Shown here: one piece after another, positions 19,297 to 29,060 of the stretch
How positions within the stretch are numbered: the first letter of the stretch is position 1
Layout: each line of letters opens with the position of its first letter
Assembly (NCBI RefSeq): GCF_013362815.1
Contig: NZ_JABFVK010000001.1
Coordinates: 1 to 64,000, forward strand
Source: Hamadaea sp.
GTDB lineage: Bacteria; Actinomycetota; Actinomycetes; Mycobacteriales; Micromonosporaceae
Direction of reading: 5' to 3'
DNA length: 64,000 nucleotides
The notes under the pieces: model-generated
The model's database searches: none
What the model was told of the DNA's origin: nothing
What the model saw: only the letters and a program-made list of their open reading frames with translations
Made by a program: the position numbers and the translations under genes

Positions 19297-20205
19297 TCAG
19301 CCCCGAGGTCGCAGATCCAACGCGATGTCCACGATAGGGGACGAGTGGGTCAGTCCCCCCACGCTGAGGTAGTCGACGCCGGTCTCGGCGTACTTGCGGG
19401 CGACCTCCAGGGTCAGGCCGCCGGTCGCCTCCAGCTCCACCCGGTCGCCCACCGCCGCCACGACCTGCCGCAGCAGGTCCGGCGCCATGTTGTCCAGCAG
19501 CAGGAAGCCGGCTCCGGCTTCGGTCGCCTCGACCGCCTCGGCCAGCGTCGTGACCTCCACCTGCACGAGCACGTCCGGGAACGTCTCGCGTACCCGCTGA
19601 TAGGCCGCGGTGACCGAGCCCGCCGCGAGCTTGTGGTTGTCCTTGATCATCGCGACGTCGTAGAGGCCCATGCGCTTGTTCGTGCCGCCGCCCGCGCGGA
19701 CCGCGTATTTCTCGAGGACCCGCAGGCCAGGTGTGGTCTTGCGGGTGTCGAGCACGGTCGCGGTGGTCCCGGCCAGCTCGTCGGCCCAGGCCCGCGTGTG
19801 GGTCGCGATTCCGGACATCCGGCACAACAGGTTCAGCGCGGTCCGCTCGGCCATCAACAGCACCCGGGTGGGACCACTCACAGTGATCAGCACGTCGTCC
19901 CGGGTCACTCGCGCGCCGTCTCGCGCGATCAATTCCACGCTTGTACGCACACCGCCCGAGTCTTCGACTACAAGTGATTCCACCTCCTCGAAGACCGCAG
20001 TCGCGACGTGGAGACCGGCGATGACGCCGGAGGCGCGGGCGACGATGTCGCCGACGTCGGTCTGGTCGGCGGGGATGGTGGCGAAGCTGGTGACGTCCGT
20101 CCAGGCCGGACCGAGATCCTCCAGCAGCGCTGTCTGGACGATCCGCTGGACCTCACCGGGGTCCATGCCCTCGGCGCGCAGGGCGCGGGCGGTCTGTTCC
20201 CTCAT
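19297..20205 (-). CDS. nadC: nicotinate-nucleotide pyrophosphorylase (carboxylating)
   Basis: Quinolinate phosphoribosyltransferase of de novo NAD synthesis. The 302-residue product has the N-terminal sandwich domain (ALLEDLGPAWTDVTSFATIPAD) and barrel residues DTRKTTPGLRVLEKYAVRAGGG, HRMGLYD-like NKRMGLYDVAMIKDNH, and EATGGL near the C-terminus. The ATG overlaps the nadB stop by four bases (ATGA). Confidence 0.95.
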   Translation of the reverse strand: MREQTARALRAEGMDPGEVQRIVQTALLEDLGPAWTDVTSFATIPADQTDVGDIVARASGVIAGLHVATAVFEEVESLVVEDSGGVRTSVELIARDGARVTRDDVLITVSGPTRVLLMAERTALNLLCRMSGIATHTRAWADELAGTTATVLDTRKTTPGLRVLEKYAVRAGGGTNKRMGLYDVAMIKDNHKLAAGSVTAAYQRVRETFPDVLVQVEVTTLAEAVEATEAGAGFLLLDNMAPDLLRQVVAAVGDRVELEATGGLTLEVARKYAETGVDYLSVGGLTHSSPIVDIALDLRPRG

Positions 20206-21866
20206 GGCATGAGCTCCCAATCGTCGGTGACGCCGCCGTCGGCCAGCCGGGCCAGCAGGTGACCCCGCCAGCTCTCCTCGGCCTGGGGATGATCTTCTCG
20301 CCAGTGGCAGCCACGCGTCTCTTCGCGCAGCGACGCCGCCCGGACCAGGGCGGATGCCACCGTCAGCAGGTTCGTCAGCTCCCAGCCCTCGGTGCCGCGC
20401 CGGGGCGTACGCGCGGCGAGTTCGGCCAGCATCGCCTGGGCCTCGGCCAACCCCGCCGCGGTACGCAGGACGCCCGCTCCCCGGCTCATGGTGGTCTGGA
20501 GGTTGGCCCGCCAAGTCGCCTCACCCTCCGGCGACGGCGGCTCTCCCCCGGGGACTTCGACCGCGTCGACCGGCTCGGCGAAGTCCGGCTTGTCGGCCGC
20601 GATGTGGGCGGCGATTCGGCGGCTGAAGACCAGCCCCTCCAGCAGGGAGTTCGAGGCGAGCCGGTTCGCGCCGTGCACGCCGGTGCAGGCGACCTCGCCA
20701 CAGGCGTACAGGCCCGGGATGGAGGTGCGCCCGTGCAGGTCGGTCCGCACACCGCCGCTGGCGTAGTGGGCGGCCGGCGCGACCGGGATCAGGTCCTGCG
20801 CCGGGTCGAGGCCGGCGGCCCGGCAGTACGCCGTGATCGTCGGAAAGCGTTCGGTCACCCGCTCGACGTGCCGGGCGTCGAGGTAGACGTGCTCGGCCCC
20901 GTTCGCCAGCAGCTGCCGGTGAATCCCCTTGGCGACGACGTCACGCGGAGCGAGTTCGGCCAGTTCGTGCTGGCCGACCATGAACCGCTTGCCGTCCCCG
21001 TCGACCAGGTACGCCCCCTCGCCCCGCAGCGCCTCGGAGACCAGCGGCTGCTGGGCTGAGCCGCTGCTGCGCAGGTAGAGCGCGGTCGGGTGGAACTGGA
21101 CGAACTCGAGATCGGTCACCACCGCCCCGGCCCGCAGCGCGAGCGCGACACCGTCCCCGGTGGACACGGTCGGGTTGGTGGTAGCCGCGAAGATCTGACC
21201 CATGCCGCCGGTCGCGAGCACGACCGCGCGGGCGTGGATGGCGCCGACGCCGTCGGGGCGGCCCTCGCCGAGCACGTGCAGGGTGATGCCGCAGGCCCGG
21301 CCGTCGGCGTCGCGGAGGAGGTCCAGCACCAGGGCGTGCTCGACGAGGCGGATCCAGGGATCGCGGTGCACCGCCGTGTGCAGCGCTCGCTGGACCTCCG
21401 CCCCGGTCGCATCCCCGCCGGCGTGGACGATCCGGTTCGCGTGGTGGCCGCCCTCGCGGGTCAGCATCAGCGAACCGTCGGGATTCCGGTCGAACTGCGT
21501 ACCCCAGCGGATCAGTTCGCGTACGCGGTCGGGTCCCTCGGTGACCAGGACGTCCACTGCGGCGGGGTCGCACAGGCCGACCCCGGCGACGAGGGTGTCC
21601 TCGGCATGGGCGGCCGGCGTGTCGAACGGGTCGAGGACCGCGGCGATCCCGCCCTGAGCCCAGCGCGTCGACCCGTCGTCAATGTTGACCTTGGTCACGA
21701 CGGTGACGTGCAGGCCGGCCTCGCGCAGATGCAGGGCGGTGGTCAGCCCGGCGACGCCCGACCCGATCACGACGACGTCGGTCGACTCGGACCAGCCGGG
21801 CGCGGGAGCGGGCAACCTCGTGGGAAGCCCCCCACCCACCCACCCACGCGCATTCTCATCGGACAT
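20202..21866 (-). CDS. nadB: L-aspartate oxidase
   Basis: Flavoenzyme that oxidises L-aspartate to iminoaspartate for quinolinate synthesis. It has the FAD-binding DVVVIGSGVAGLTTALHLREAG, the TKVNIDDGSTRWAQGG segment, TREGGHHANRIVHAGGDATG and VQFHPTALYL. From the ATG at 21866 the product is 554 residues. A GTG at 21899 gives 565, but neither start has a clear Shine-Dalgarno. nadA is not in the window. Confidence 0.95.
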   Translation of the reverse strand: MSDENARGWVGGGLPTRLPAPAPGWSESTDVVVIGSGVAGLTTALHLREAGLHVTVVTKVNIDDGSTRWAQGGIAAVLDPFDTPAAHAEDTLVAGVGLCDPAAVDVLVTEGPDRVRELIRWGTQFDRNPDGSLMLTREGGHHANRIVHAGGDATGAEVQRALHTAVHRDPWIRLVEHALVLDLLRDADGRACGITLHVLGEGRPDGVGAIHARAVVLATGGMGQIFAATTNPTVSTGDGVALALRAGAVVTDLEFVQFHPTALYLRSSGSAQQPLVSEALRGEGAYLVDGDGKRFMVGQHELAELAPRDVVAKGIHRQLLANGAEHVYLDARHVERVTERFPTITAYCRAAGLDPAQDLIPVAPAAHYASGGVRTDLHGRTSIPGLYACGEVACTGVHGANRLASNSLLEGLVFSRRIAAHIAADKPDFAEPVDAVEVPGGEPPSPEGEATWRANLQTTMSRGAGVLRTAAGLAEAQAMLAELAARTPRRGTEGWELTNLLTVASALVRAASLREETRGCHWREDHPQAEESWRGHLLARLADGGVTDDWELMP

Positions 21867-21934
21867 AAGGACAGTCAACCGTTCCCCGGGCGTTTCCACT
21901 ACGGAAACGTAAGCGCGGTCACTGACTGCCCGTT

Positions 21935-22798
21935 CTACGCGTAGTGGATGGGGAGTGCCTTCGCGCCGGCACCCTTGATCGACTTGGTCTTGGTGTCCGG
22001 CGAGAACCAGGCGAAACAGCGGATCTTGTGGTCGCCGGCGGCGTACTCGGACTCCGTCATGGGGTCCCAGAAGAGGCCGGTGCGGTACTTCAGGTCGCTG
22101 CTGTACTTCATCCCCACGTATGCCGCGATCCGCTGCTGGCAGACCTTGATCACCTTGGCGCGATCCTTCACGGCGGCGAAGCTCGGCATCGCGACCGAGC
22201 CCACGTACTCCGCGTTGTGCTTCTTCGTGCAGGCCACCGGGGTGACCGCCTTGCCGCTGGTGTAGCTGAAGCAGCCGAGGCGGACTGTCGAACCCGGCTT
22301 GGCCAGCTCACCCTTCAGCGATCCGGTGTGCTGGGTCTCCTCGCCGAGGACCTGGTCCAGGGTGAGCAGCTCGCACCGATACCAGTGCGCACCGCCCTGC
22401 CAGGTCTGCAGGCCTGGGAAGGTGAGCCCGAACCAGAGCCGCCCGTCGTGCCAGTCGCCGCCCACGAACTCGTTGACCTTGGCCTCGCAACTCTGGATCA
22501 GCTTGCCGTAGTCGGCCGTGCCGGACTTCGGCGGCTCGGCGAGGCCGTCGGCGGTGCCGACGTAGACGGTCTCGGTCATGTGCGCGTCGTCGCAGGACTG
22601 TGGTTGGTAGCTCTGCCGGTACGCCGTCGTCGCGTACGACAGATGGCAGGTTCCGGCGCTCGGCGTGAAGCCCTCGGCCGCCGGCATCGCCGCCCACTGA
22701 TTCGTCAGGTTTCCGTCCACTCCGGCCGGCAGCCCGCAGCCGGCCAGGCCCAGGACGGTCGCACCCGCCAGCACCACGGCCGTGATCCAACGCCGCAT
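21935..22798 (-). CDS. septum formation family lipoprotein
   Basis: A 287-residue secreted protein: short signal peptide with lipobox LAGC (near residue 21), then two repeats of a domain with conserved Cys and His (AGTCHLSY..SCDDAHMTETVYVG and LGCFSYTSGKAVTPVACTKKHNAEYVGS). That layout fits the actinobacterial septum-formation domain family. The ATG at 22796-22798 is preceded by GGGGAG and preferred over the upstream frame start at 22813. Envelope location is inferred; a direct role in septation is not shown. Confidence 0.75.
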   Translation of the reverse strand: MRRWITAVVLAGATVLGLAGCGLPAGVDGNLTNQWAAMPAAEGFTPSAGTCHLSYATTAYRQSYQPQSCDDAHMTETVYVGTADGLAEPPKSGTADYGKLIQSCEAKVNEFVGGDWHDGRLWFGLTFPGLQTWQGGAHWYRCELLTLDQVLGEETQHTGSLKGELAKPGSTVRLGCFSYTSGKAVTPVACTKKHNAEYVGSVAMPSFAAVKDRAKVIKVCQQRIAAYVGMKYSSDLKYRTGLFWDPMTESEYAAGDHKIRCFAWFSPDTKTKSIKGAGAKALPIHYA

Positions 22799-22883
22799 CT
22801 CGTCACTCCCCAAGGTCCCCGTGCGTCCGGCCGCACCTGCCGGAGTGCGGGGAGCTTACGACATGACTCGGGTTCGTGTTGCC

Positions 22884-22919
22884 TTGACAGACACTCACTT
22901 TTGAGAGTTACTCTCAAAA
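22884..22919 (+). promoter_or_regulatory. promoter with embedded TetR-type operator for the MFS pump
   Basis: A perfect -35 TTGACA (22884-22889) is followed after 17-18 bases by GTTACT/TTACTC as -10. The -10 lies inside a perfect palindrome with 9-base arms TTTTGAGAG (22899-22907) and CTCTCAAAA (22911-22919) around TTA. The start ATG is at 22921, so the transcript would begin at or within a base or two of the start codon (leaderless). Part of the operator, GTTACTCTCA, is repeated at 22924-22933 inside the first codons. Confidence 0.75.
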
Positions 22920-22920
22920 C

Positions 22921-24429
22921 ATGGTTACTCTCACTTCCGTACGCCGGTCGCGTTGGTGGATTCTGGCGGTTCTGGCGCTGTCTGTGCTGGTCATCGGCCT
23001 CGACGGCACCGTGCTCAACGTGGCGCTGCCCACCCTCGCCGGCGATCTCGGTGCCGGAACCGATGATCTTCAGTGGATCCTCGATTCCTACATCGTGGTC
23101 TTCGCAGTGGCTCTGCTCCCGGCCGGGCTGCTCGGCGACCGGCACGGCCGCAAGCGCTGGCTCATCTCCGGCCTGCTGCTGTTCGGGGCGGCCTCCGCCG
23201 TCGCCGCGTACGCCGACTCCGTGCCGCAGCTGGTGGCCGCCCGGGCGGTGATGGGCCTCGGTGCAGCGTTGATCATGCCGCTGACCATGTCGGTCCTGCC
23301 GGTCGTCTTCGATCGCGCGGAGCAGCCCAAAGCGATCGCCACCTGGTCGATCGCCGTCGCTCTCGGCGTACCGATCGGGCCGGTGCTCGGCGGTTATCTG
23401 CTCGACCACTTCCAGTGGGGCTCGATTTTCCTGATCAACATCCCGATCGTGGTCGTCGCCGTGCTCGCAGCCGTTGTTCTCCTGCCGGAATCCCGCGATC
23501 CTCAGGCCCGAAGAGTGGACCTGCTCGGAGCAGTGCTCTCCGTGGCCGGCCTCGGCTCCTTCGTCTACGGCGTCATCCTCGCGCCCGTCGACGGCTGGGC
23601 CTCGGCGTTGCCGTGGATCGCCGTCGGCCTGGTGGTCCTCGGGGGCTTCTGGATTCGGCTCGGGCGGACGGCGTACCCCTTGATCGACCGCAAGCTGTTC
23701 GCGGACCGGAACTTCCTGTGGGGCTCACTGGCCGCGACGGCCGCGAGTTTCGCGATGATGGGCGTGCTGTTCGTGCTGCCGCAGTATCTCGCGGCGGCCC
23801 TGCGACAGGACGCGCTCGGCGTGGGTGTGCGGTTGTTGCCGATGATCGCGGGCCTGATCGTGGCCGCGCGGCTCGGGACGCGCTTGGCGGCGAGGCTCGG
23901 CGCGCGAGTGATCGTCGCGGCGGGCCTGGCGGTGTCGGCGGTGGCGCTCGGTCTCGGCGCGCTGACCAGGGCGGACGACGGGTACGCCTGGACGGCGGGG
24001 TGGCTGACGGTGCTCGGCTTCGGGCTCGGCCTGTGCATGCCGTCGGCGATGGACGCGGTGCTGGCCAGCCTGCCGGAGGGCAAGAGCGGGGTGGGGTCGG
24101 GCGCGGTGCAGGCGATGCGGCAGGTCGGCGGTGCGCTGGGAGTAGCCGCTCTGGGCAGCCTGCTCTCGGCGGTGTACACGGCCCGGCTGGACACCTCGGG
24201 GCTGCCCCCGGCGGTCGCCTCGGCCGCTTCGGAGTCCGTCCTCGCGGCCGTACGCGTGCCGAACCTCGACCCCGTCCCCGCCTTCCTCGACGGCATGGCG
24301 GCGGTCCTGGCTGCGAGCGGCGCAGTCGTGCTGCTCGGAGCAGTGCTCTCGGCAGTGTTCCTGCCCGGCCGATCCACGGCGGCGCCAGTATCTGTCGCAG
24401 AATCGACCCATGCCCGACTCGAGGTCTGA
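22921..24429 (+). CDS. MFS drug-efflux transporter, DHA2 (14-helix) type
   Basis: A 502-residue inner-membrane proton antiporter. It has motif D-like LDGTVLNVALPTLAGDL in helix 1, motif A GDRHGRKRW between helices 2 and 3, and motif C ALGVPIGPVLGGYLLDHFQW in helix 5. These are typical of EmrB/QacA multidrug pumps, as is the length. The substrate is unknown. It overlaps the downstream TetR gene by 20 bases and is preceded by a palindromic operator, so the pair looks like a self-contained inducible resistance unit. Confidence 0.9.
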   Translation: MVTLTSVRRSRWWILAVLALSVLVIGLDGTVLNVALPTLAGDLGAGTDDLQWILDSYIVVFAVALLPAGLLGDRHGRKRWLISGLLLFGAASAVAAYADSVPQLVAARAVMGLGAALIMPLTMSVLPVVFDRAEQPKAIATWSIAVALGVPIGPVLGGYLLDHFQWGSIFLINIPIVVVAVLAAVVLLPESRDPQARRVDLLGAVLSVAGLGSFVYGVILAPVDGWASALPWIAVGLVVLGGFWIRLGRTAYPLIDRKLFADRNFLWGSLAATAASFAMMGVLFVLPQYLAAALRQDALGVGVRLLPMIAGLIVAARLGTRLAARLGARVIVAAGLAVSAVALGLGALTRADDGYAWTAGWLTVLGFGLGLCMPSAMDAVLASLPEGKSGVGSGAVQAMRQVGGALGVAALGSLLSAVYTARLDTSGLPPAVASAASESVLAAVRVPNLDPVPAFLDGMAAVLAASGAVVLLGAVLSAVFLPGRSTAAPVSVAESTHARLEV

Positions 24430-25012
24430 CCCGTACGCGTCCCTGGGTCTGCGCGAACGAAAGAAGGCGCGGACCCGCAAGGCGCTCCAGGAGGCGGCCA
24501 TGCGGCTGATCCGGGAGCAGGGCTACGACGCCACGACGGTGGATCAGATCGCGGCGGCGGCCGAAGTCTCGCCCGCGACCTTCTTCCGGTACTTCCCGAC
24601 CAAGGAAGACGTGATCATCCAGGACGAGTACGACCCGATGTTCGTCGAACGATGGCACGAACTGCCCGCCACCGGTACGCCGATCCGCCGCATCCGGGAG
24701 GTCATCCACAGCACCTTCGGCGAGCTGCCGCAACACGAGCTCGACGCCATTCGCGAACGCACCGCCCTGATGTTCACGACGCCCCAGGTGAAGGCCCGAG
24801 TCTGGGACAACTGGCTCAACACCCAGCACCTGTTCGACGACCTCATCGGCGAGCACCTGGGACTTCCGGCCGCTCATCCCCGCGTACGCGCGACGACCGG
24901 CGCCATGATGGGCGCGATCCTCGCCGTCTTCGAGACATGGATCGCCGATCCGGGGCAGGGCCTCGCCGAGCTGGTCGACGAGGCCCTTTCCTATCTCGAA
25001 GCCGGACTGTGA
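24410..25012 (+). CDS. TetR-family transcriptional regulator
   Basis: A 200-residue repressor with N-terminal helix-turn-helix (KALQEAAMRLIREQGYDATTVDQIAAAAEVSPATFFRYFPTKEDVI, about residues 24-68) and a C-terminal ligand/dimer domain. It lies in the same transcript as the pump and starts inside its last codons, so the likely target is the palindrome at 22899-22919, giving autoregulation. The inducer is probably a pump substrate. Confidence 0.9.
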   Translation: MPDSRSDPYASLGLRERKKARTRKALQEAAMRLIREQGYDATTVDQIAAAAEVSPATFFRYFPTKEDVIIQDEYDPMFVERWHELPATGTPIRRIREVIHSTFGELPQHELDAIRERTALMFTTPQVKARVWDNWLNTQHLFDDLIGEHLGLPAAHPRVRATTGAMMGAILAVFETWIADPGQGLAELVDEALSYLEAGL

Positions 25013-25185
25013 TCTTTCGGGGGCTGCGCGCGGCTTGGGGCGTTGTCCCGGGATAACGTGCTTATTTCGCGCGGCGAGGCCGCGTTATCCCGGATAACGC
25101 GCGCCGACCGGATGGCGTGCGCGCCGACCGGATGGCGTGCGCGCCGACCGAACGCGCGCGCCGACCGGATGCGCGCCCCTGGGCG
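25013..25185. repeat. second palindrome and tandem-repeat cluster, between tetR and panD
   Basis: No gene. It holds a perfect palindrome with arms CGCGTTATCC and GGATAACGCG (25081-25101) and a related half-site GGGATAACGTG (about 25049-25059). A tandem repeat of about 23 bases with core GCGCGCCGACCGGATGGCGT follows (25098-25175, two full and two partial copies). The same palindrome family occurs at 3716-3955, also between convergent genes. Confidence 0.75.
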
Positions 25186-25599
25186 TCAGGCCCGACCGCT
25201 CACCAGGTCGCCGACCATCCCGGGCACGGCCTCGGCGGGATCCGCTCCAAGCTCGATGATCTTGTTGTCGGCGTCGACATGGACCACCCGCGGCTGATAG
25301 GTGCGCGCCTCGGCGTCGTCCATCTGTGCGTACGCGATCATGATGACCAGGTCACCTGGGTGCACCAGATGCGCCGCCGCGCCGTTGATGCCGATCACGC
25401 CGGAGCCGGGAGCGCCCTCGATCACGTAGGTCTCGAGGCGAGCGCCGTTGGTGACGTCGACGATCGCGACCTTCTCGCCGGGCAGCAGGTCGGCCGCGGC
25501 CATCAGCTCGGAGTCCACCGTGACCGAGCCGACGTAGTGCAGGTCGGCCTGCGTCACCGTGGCCCGGTGGATCTTGGACTTGAGCATCGTGCGGATCAT
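25186..25599 (-). CDS. panD: aspartate 1-decarboxylase
   Basis: Pyruvoyl enzyme making beta-alanine for pantothenate. The 137-residue proenzyme has the self-cleavage site G24-S25 in [10 protein letters not shown], where Ser25 becomes the pyruvoyl group, and the active-site K9 and Y58-region residues ([18 protein letters not shown]). Its start overlaps the panC stop by four bases. Confidence 0.96.
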   Translation of the reverse strand: MIRTMLKSKIHRATVTQADLHYVGSVTVDSELMAAADLLPGEKVAIVDVTNGARLETYVIEGAPGSGVIGINGAAAHLVHPGDLVIMIAYAQMDDAEARTYQPRVVHVDADNKIIELGADPAEAVPGMVGDLVSGRA

Positions 25600-26420
25600 C
25601 GGTCACTTCCCAGGTAAACGTGCGTGTTGTCGATCAGGCGAGTGGTCCCGACGCGGGCTGCCACCAGCAGCCGCGCCTCGCCGGATTCCGGAGCCGGGCC
25701 GAGATCGGGGGCTCGGAGCTCCAAGTAGTCGGCCTGCACGAGGCCGAGTTCGCGATGGGCGGCGGCGAGCACGTCGGCACCGGAGTGCGCGGCTTGAGCC
25801 CCCGCTCGCAGCGCTCGGTTCAGGGCCAGCGCCAGCGTCCGCTCGTCGGCGGAGAGGTATCGGTTGCGGCTGGACATCGCCAGCCCGTCCGGCTCGCGTA
25901 CGGTCGGCACCCCGACGATCTCGACGTCGAGGTCCAGCGCCTTCACCATCGCCTTGATCAGGGTGAGCTGCTGGTAGTCCTTCTCCCCGAAGAACGCCAC
26001 CCCGGCCCCGGTGAGGTGCAGGAGCTTGCTGACGACGGTCAGCACGCCGGCGAAGTGGCCGGGGCGTACGGCGCCTTCCAGTTCGGTGCCGAGCGGACCC
26101 GGGTCGATCCGGACCGACGGTTCACCCTCGGGGTACATCACCTCGGGCGTCGGGGCGAAGACCAGGTCGACGCCCTCGGCCCGGCAGATCCCCAGATCCG
26201 CCTCGAGCGTCCGGGGGTAGCGCTGGAAGTCCTCGTTCGGCCCGAACTGCAGGGGGTTCACGAAGATCGTCGCGACGAGGAAGTCCGCGTTCTTGCGGGC
26301 CTCCCGCAGCAGGGTGGCGTGCCCCTCGTGGAGCGCGCCCATGGTCATCACGACGCCGACCCGGCCTTCAGCCTGGTCACGTGCGGCTTTGAGATCCGCG
26401 CGGCTCGTCACGATCTTCAC
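25596..26420 (-). CDS. panC: pantoate--beta-alanine ligase
   Basis: Joins pantoate and beta-alanine with ATP. The 274-residue product has the nucleotide-binding [14 protein letters not shown] (HxGH type), the [10 protein letters not shown] segment and the MSSRNRYLS loop that replaces KMSKS. Overlaps by four bases at both ends (with panD and the DUF2520 gene) show a tight operon. Confidence 0.96.
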   Translation of the reverse strand: MKIVTSRADLKAARDQAEGRVGVVMTMGALHEGHATLLREARKNADFLVATIFVNPLQFGPNEDFQRYPRTLEADLGICRAEGVDLVFAPTPEVMYPEGEPSVRIDPGPLGTELEGAVRPGHFAGVLTVVSKLLHLTGAGVAFFGEKDYQQLTLIKAMVKALDLDVEIVGVPTVREPDGLAMSSRNRYLSADERTLALALNRALRAGAQAAHSGADVLAAAHRELGLVQADYLELRAPDLGPAPESGEARLLVAARVGTTRLIDNTHVYLGSDR

Positions 26421-27319
26421 GAGTGCACCGTCTCAGGCTTGCCGGCGAGCACGTCGAGCAGCGACTCGGCGTCGGTCGGGCGCAGCCGTCCGACCGCGAT
26501 CGCCCGGTCCGCCGTACGCCGAGCCAGCGCCAGGTAAGCGGGAACCGAGTCGGGGGCGACCGAACCCATGGCGGCGACGTGCTTGGCGACCGTCCCAGCG
26601 TCGCCCCGCGAGACCGGGCCGGTCAACGCGGCATCGCCACCGGCCAGGGCGTTCTCCAGTGCGGCGCGCAGCAGCGGGGCGAGCACCTTCTCGGGGTGTG
26701 TCACGCCCGCGTCACGCAACCGGTCAGCCGCTTCGTTGACGAGCGTCACGAGGTGGTTCGCGCCGTGGGCCAGCGCTGCGTGGTACAACGGCCGGTCTTC
26801 CTCGTCGATCCATTCGAGCTGCCCCTGCAGGTCGTCGACGAGGTCATGGGCGATGACGGCCAGCTCCGGCGGCGCGGTCACGCCGAACGAGATGCCGTCC
26901 TCGAGACGGGCCAGGTCAGCCGGCGTACCGGTGAAGGTCATCGCGGGGTGCAGGGCCAGCGGTCGGGCACCGATGGCTCGCGCCGGCTCCAGTACGCCCA
27001 ACCCATGCGCACCCGAGGTATGCGCAACGACCTGGCCCGGATGCAGGGAGCCGGTCCCGGCGAGCCCGGCTACCACGGCGGCCAGCGCGTCGTCCGGAAC
27101 GGCGATGATCAGCAGATCGTGCGCCTCCCGGGCGACCTGATCGGCGGGGAGGTTGCGTGCCTGCGGAAGTAGGGTGGCGATGCGGTGCTTGGCGGCGGCG
27201 GATACGCCCGAGGCGGCCACTACGTGGTGGCCGGCAGCGGCCAACGCCGCGCCCAGGATGGCACCGACCCGTCCGGCGCCGATGACGCCGACGGTCAAGC
27301 TGCGCGACTGTGCGCTCAT
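26417..27319 (-). CDS. Rossmann-like DUF2520 oxidoreductase
   Basis: A 300-residue NAD(P)-binding protein. [22 protein letters not shown] is the dinucleotide-binding GxGxx[12 protein letters not shown] follows, and a helical C-terminal DUF2520 domain has HPAMTFTG and [16 protein letters not shown]. The same gene precedes panC in M. tuberculosis (Rv3603c). Its position suggests a ketopantoate reductase-like role completing the pathway, but this is inference. The ATG at 27317-27319 is favoured over the frame start at 27367. Confidence 0.85.
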   Translation of the reverse strand: MSAQSRSLTVGVIGAGRVGAILGAALAAAGHHVVAASGVSAAAKHRIATLLPQARNLPADQVAREAHDLLIIAVPDDALAAVVAGLAGTGSLHPGQVVAHTSGAHGLGVLEPARAIGARPLALHPAMTFTGTPADLARLEDGISFGVTAPPELAVIAHDLVDDLQGQLEWIDEEDRPLYHAALAHGANHLVTLVNEAADRLRDAGVTHPEKVLAPLLRAALENALAGGDAALTGPVSRGDAGTVAKHVAAMGSVAPDSVPAYLALARRTADRAIAVGRLRPTDAESLLDVLAGKPETVHS

Positions 27320-27489
27320 AGACGATCCAGTCCTCGAAGGTGGGGTACCGGTCGCCACCAGTATCACCGCTTGTCCCGGATGCTGGACAAGAGCTTGTGA
27401 ACACTTTCACGGCCGGGTGGTTCACCGAGTAGAACGCCCGAAATGCCGTAGTCGTATCCCCAGTGAGATCGATGCCACCTGACCACCGT

Positions 27490-27562
27490 TTTCCCTGCGG
27501 ATCACGGTTATCCGTGCTTCATCGGCACCTGGAAGCATGCATAACCATGATCTGCAGGGAAA
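27490..27562. repeat. GATC-type intergenic hairpin 2
   Basis: 30-base arms (27490-27519 and 27533-27562) pair at 26 positions around a 13-base loop. The left arm opens TTTCCCTGCGGATCACGG. It lies just past the paaE stop and upstream of the DUF2520 gene and shares its arm sequence with hairpins at 34898 and 37160. Confidence 0.75.
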
Positions 27563-27578
27563 GCAGGAAGAAGGAGCG

Positions 27579-28598
27579 TCAGGCGTCGTAGTCGACGACG
27601 AGCCGTGCGGAGGTCGGGTGAGACTGGCAGGTCAGCACGTAGCCGGCCGCAGTCTCGGCGGGGTCGAGCGCCCAGTTCGCCGCCATCTCGACCGTCCCGG
27701 AGATCACCCGCGCCCGGCAGGTCGAGCAGACTCCGCCGCGGCAGGCGTACGGGAGTTCGGTCCGATGCCGCAGAGCAGCATCCAGCACCCGTTCGCCGCT
27801 GCCCATCGTGAACGAGGTCGCCCGGCCGTCCAGGATGATCTCCACCTCGACGTCGCCCGCAGTCGGCGTCGCCACAAAAGTCGGCACAGGCCCCACATGG
27901 AACAACTCGACATGGACCTGCGCCCCAGTGGCGGCGACCACTGATCGGGCGCTCTCGACCAGGCCCAGCGGCCCACAGAGGAACCACTCGTCGACCGGTC
28001 CCACCACGGGCAGCAGCGTGGCGAGGCGCTCGGAGTCGAGCCGGCCGTGCAGCGGCGCACCCGGCTCCTGCGACAGCACGTGGAGGATCTGGAGGCGGTC
28101 CGGATACCGGTCTTTGAGGTCGGCCAACTCGTCGACGGCGAACGCGCTGTTGGACGTCCGGTTCGCACAGATAACCGCGAACGTGCTGGCCGGCTCGATC
28201 GCGAGAGCGGTGCCCACGAGGGAGAGCACGGGGGTGACCCCCGATCCGCCGACGACCGCGGCGTACCGCCGCTGCCGGGCCCGTTCGAACGGGCTGGTGA
28301 ACCGGCCCAGCGGCGTGGACACCTCGACCGTCGACCCGGGCAGGAGCGCGGACGCGATCGCGGAGAACTCGCCCTCCGGCAACAACCGCACCCCGACGCG
28401 CAGCCGGCCCTGCTCGGCCAGTTCGAGCGGTGTCGAGCAGATCGAATACGACCGGCGCAGCTTCTCGTCCAGCGTCACGTGCTGCCCGGCCTGGAAGGCG
28501 AAGGCCTCCCGCAGCTCCGGGGGCACCGCGAAGGTGAGGACCAGCCCGTCCGCGCAGGCCGGCTCCACTGCGCCCACGGTCAGCTTCTCGAATCTCAC
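27579..28598 (-). CDS. paaE: phenylacetyl-CoA epoxidase reductase subunit PaaE
   Basis: Passes electrons from NADPH to the PaaABC oxygenase. The 339-residue product has an FAD domain (RRSYSICS), an NADP domain (VGGSGVTPVLSLVGTAL and WFLCGPLGLVESA) and a C-terminal plant-type 2Fe-2S ferredoxin (ACRGGVCSTCRARV with a fourth Cys in LTCQSHP). It is the last gene of paaABCDE. Confidence 0.93.
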   Translation of the reverse strand: MRFEKLTVGAVEPACADGLVLTFAVPPELREAFAFQAGQHVTLDEKLRRSYSICSTPLELAEQGRLRVGVRLLPEGEFSAIASALLPGSTVEVSTPLGRFTSPFERARQRRYAAVVGGSGVTPVLSLVGTALAIEPASTFAVICANRTSNSAFAVDELADLKDRYPDRLQILHVLSQEPGAPLHGRLDSERLATLLPVVGPVDEWFLCGPLGLVESARSVVAATGAQVHVELFHVGPVPTFVATPTAGDVEVEIILDGRATSFTMGSGERVLDAALRHRTELPYACRGGVCSTCRARVISGTVEMAANWALDPAETAAGYVLTCQSHPTSARLVVDYDA

Positions 28599-29060
28599 TC
28601 AGAACCGCCTTACGTGGTCGAACGGCTCCAGGCAGGAGGTGCACCGCCAGATCGACTGGCAGGCCGTCGGCCCGAATCGGCTGATCTCCTCGGTCCGCCC
28701 GGAACCGCAGCGCGGGCACACCGGTGCCAGGGTCAACGTGACCGGGCCCGCGCTCGGCGGCGCGATGCCCGCGCGGGCCAGCGCCGCGCGCCCCGACGAG
28801 GTGATCATGTCGGTGCTCCACGGAGGGCTCAGCACCGTCACGACCTCCACCTCCGGGTGGCCGACCCCGGCCAGGGCGCTGCGGATGTCGTCGCGGATGG
28901 CGTCCATCGCCGGGCAGCCCGCATATGTCGGGGTGATCTCTACGCGTACCGTCTGATCGGGAAGGACCCGCGCGGACCGCAAGATGCCCAGCTCAGCGAT
29001 GGTGACCACGCGCAGCTCCGGGTCGAGCACCGCGCCCGCGACGGCCTGGACGTCTACCAT
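28599..29060 (-). CDS. paaD: phenylacetate degradation protein PaaD
   Basis: DUF59/MIP18-family protein required for maturation of the epoxidase, probably for iron-sulphur delivery. The 153-residue product has DPELRVVTIAELGILR near the start, TPTYAGCPAMDAI with the conserved Cys, and a C-terminal zinc-ribbon-like set (CPRCGSGRTEE, ACQSIWRCTSCLEPF). It overlaps the paaC end by seven bases. Confidence 0.92.
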   Translation of the reverse strand: MVDVQAVAGAVLDPELRVVTIAELGILRSARVLPDQTVRVEITPTYAGCPAMDAIRDDIRSALAGVGHPEVEVVTVLSPPWSTDMITSSGRAALARAGIAPPSAGPVTLTLAPVCPRCGSGRTEEISRFGPTACQSIWRCTSCLEPFDHVRRF

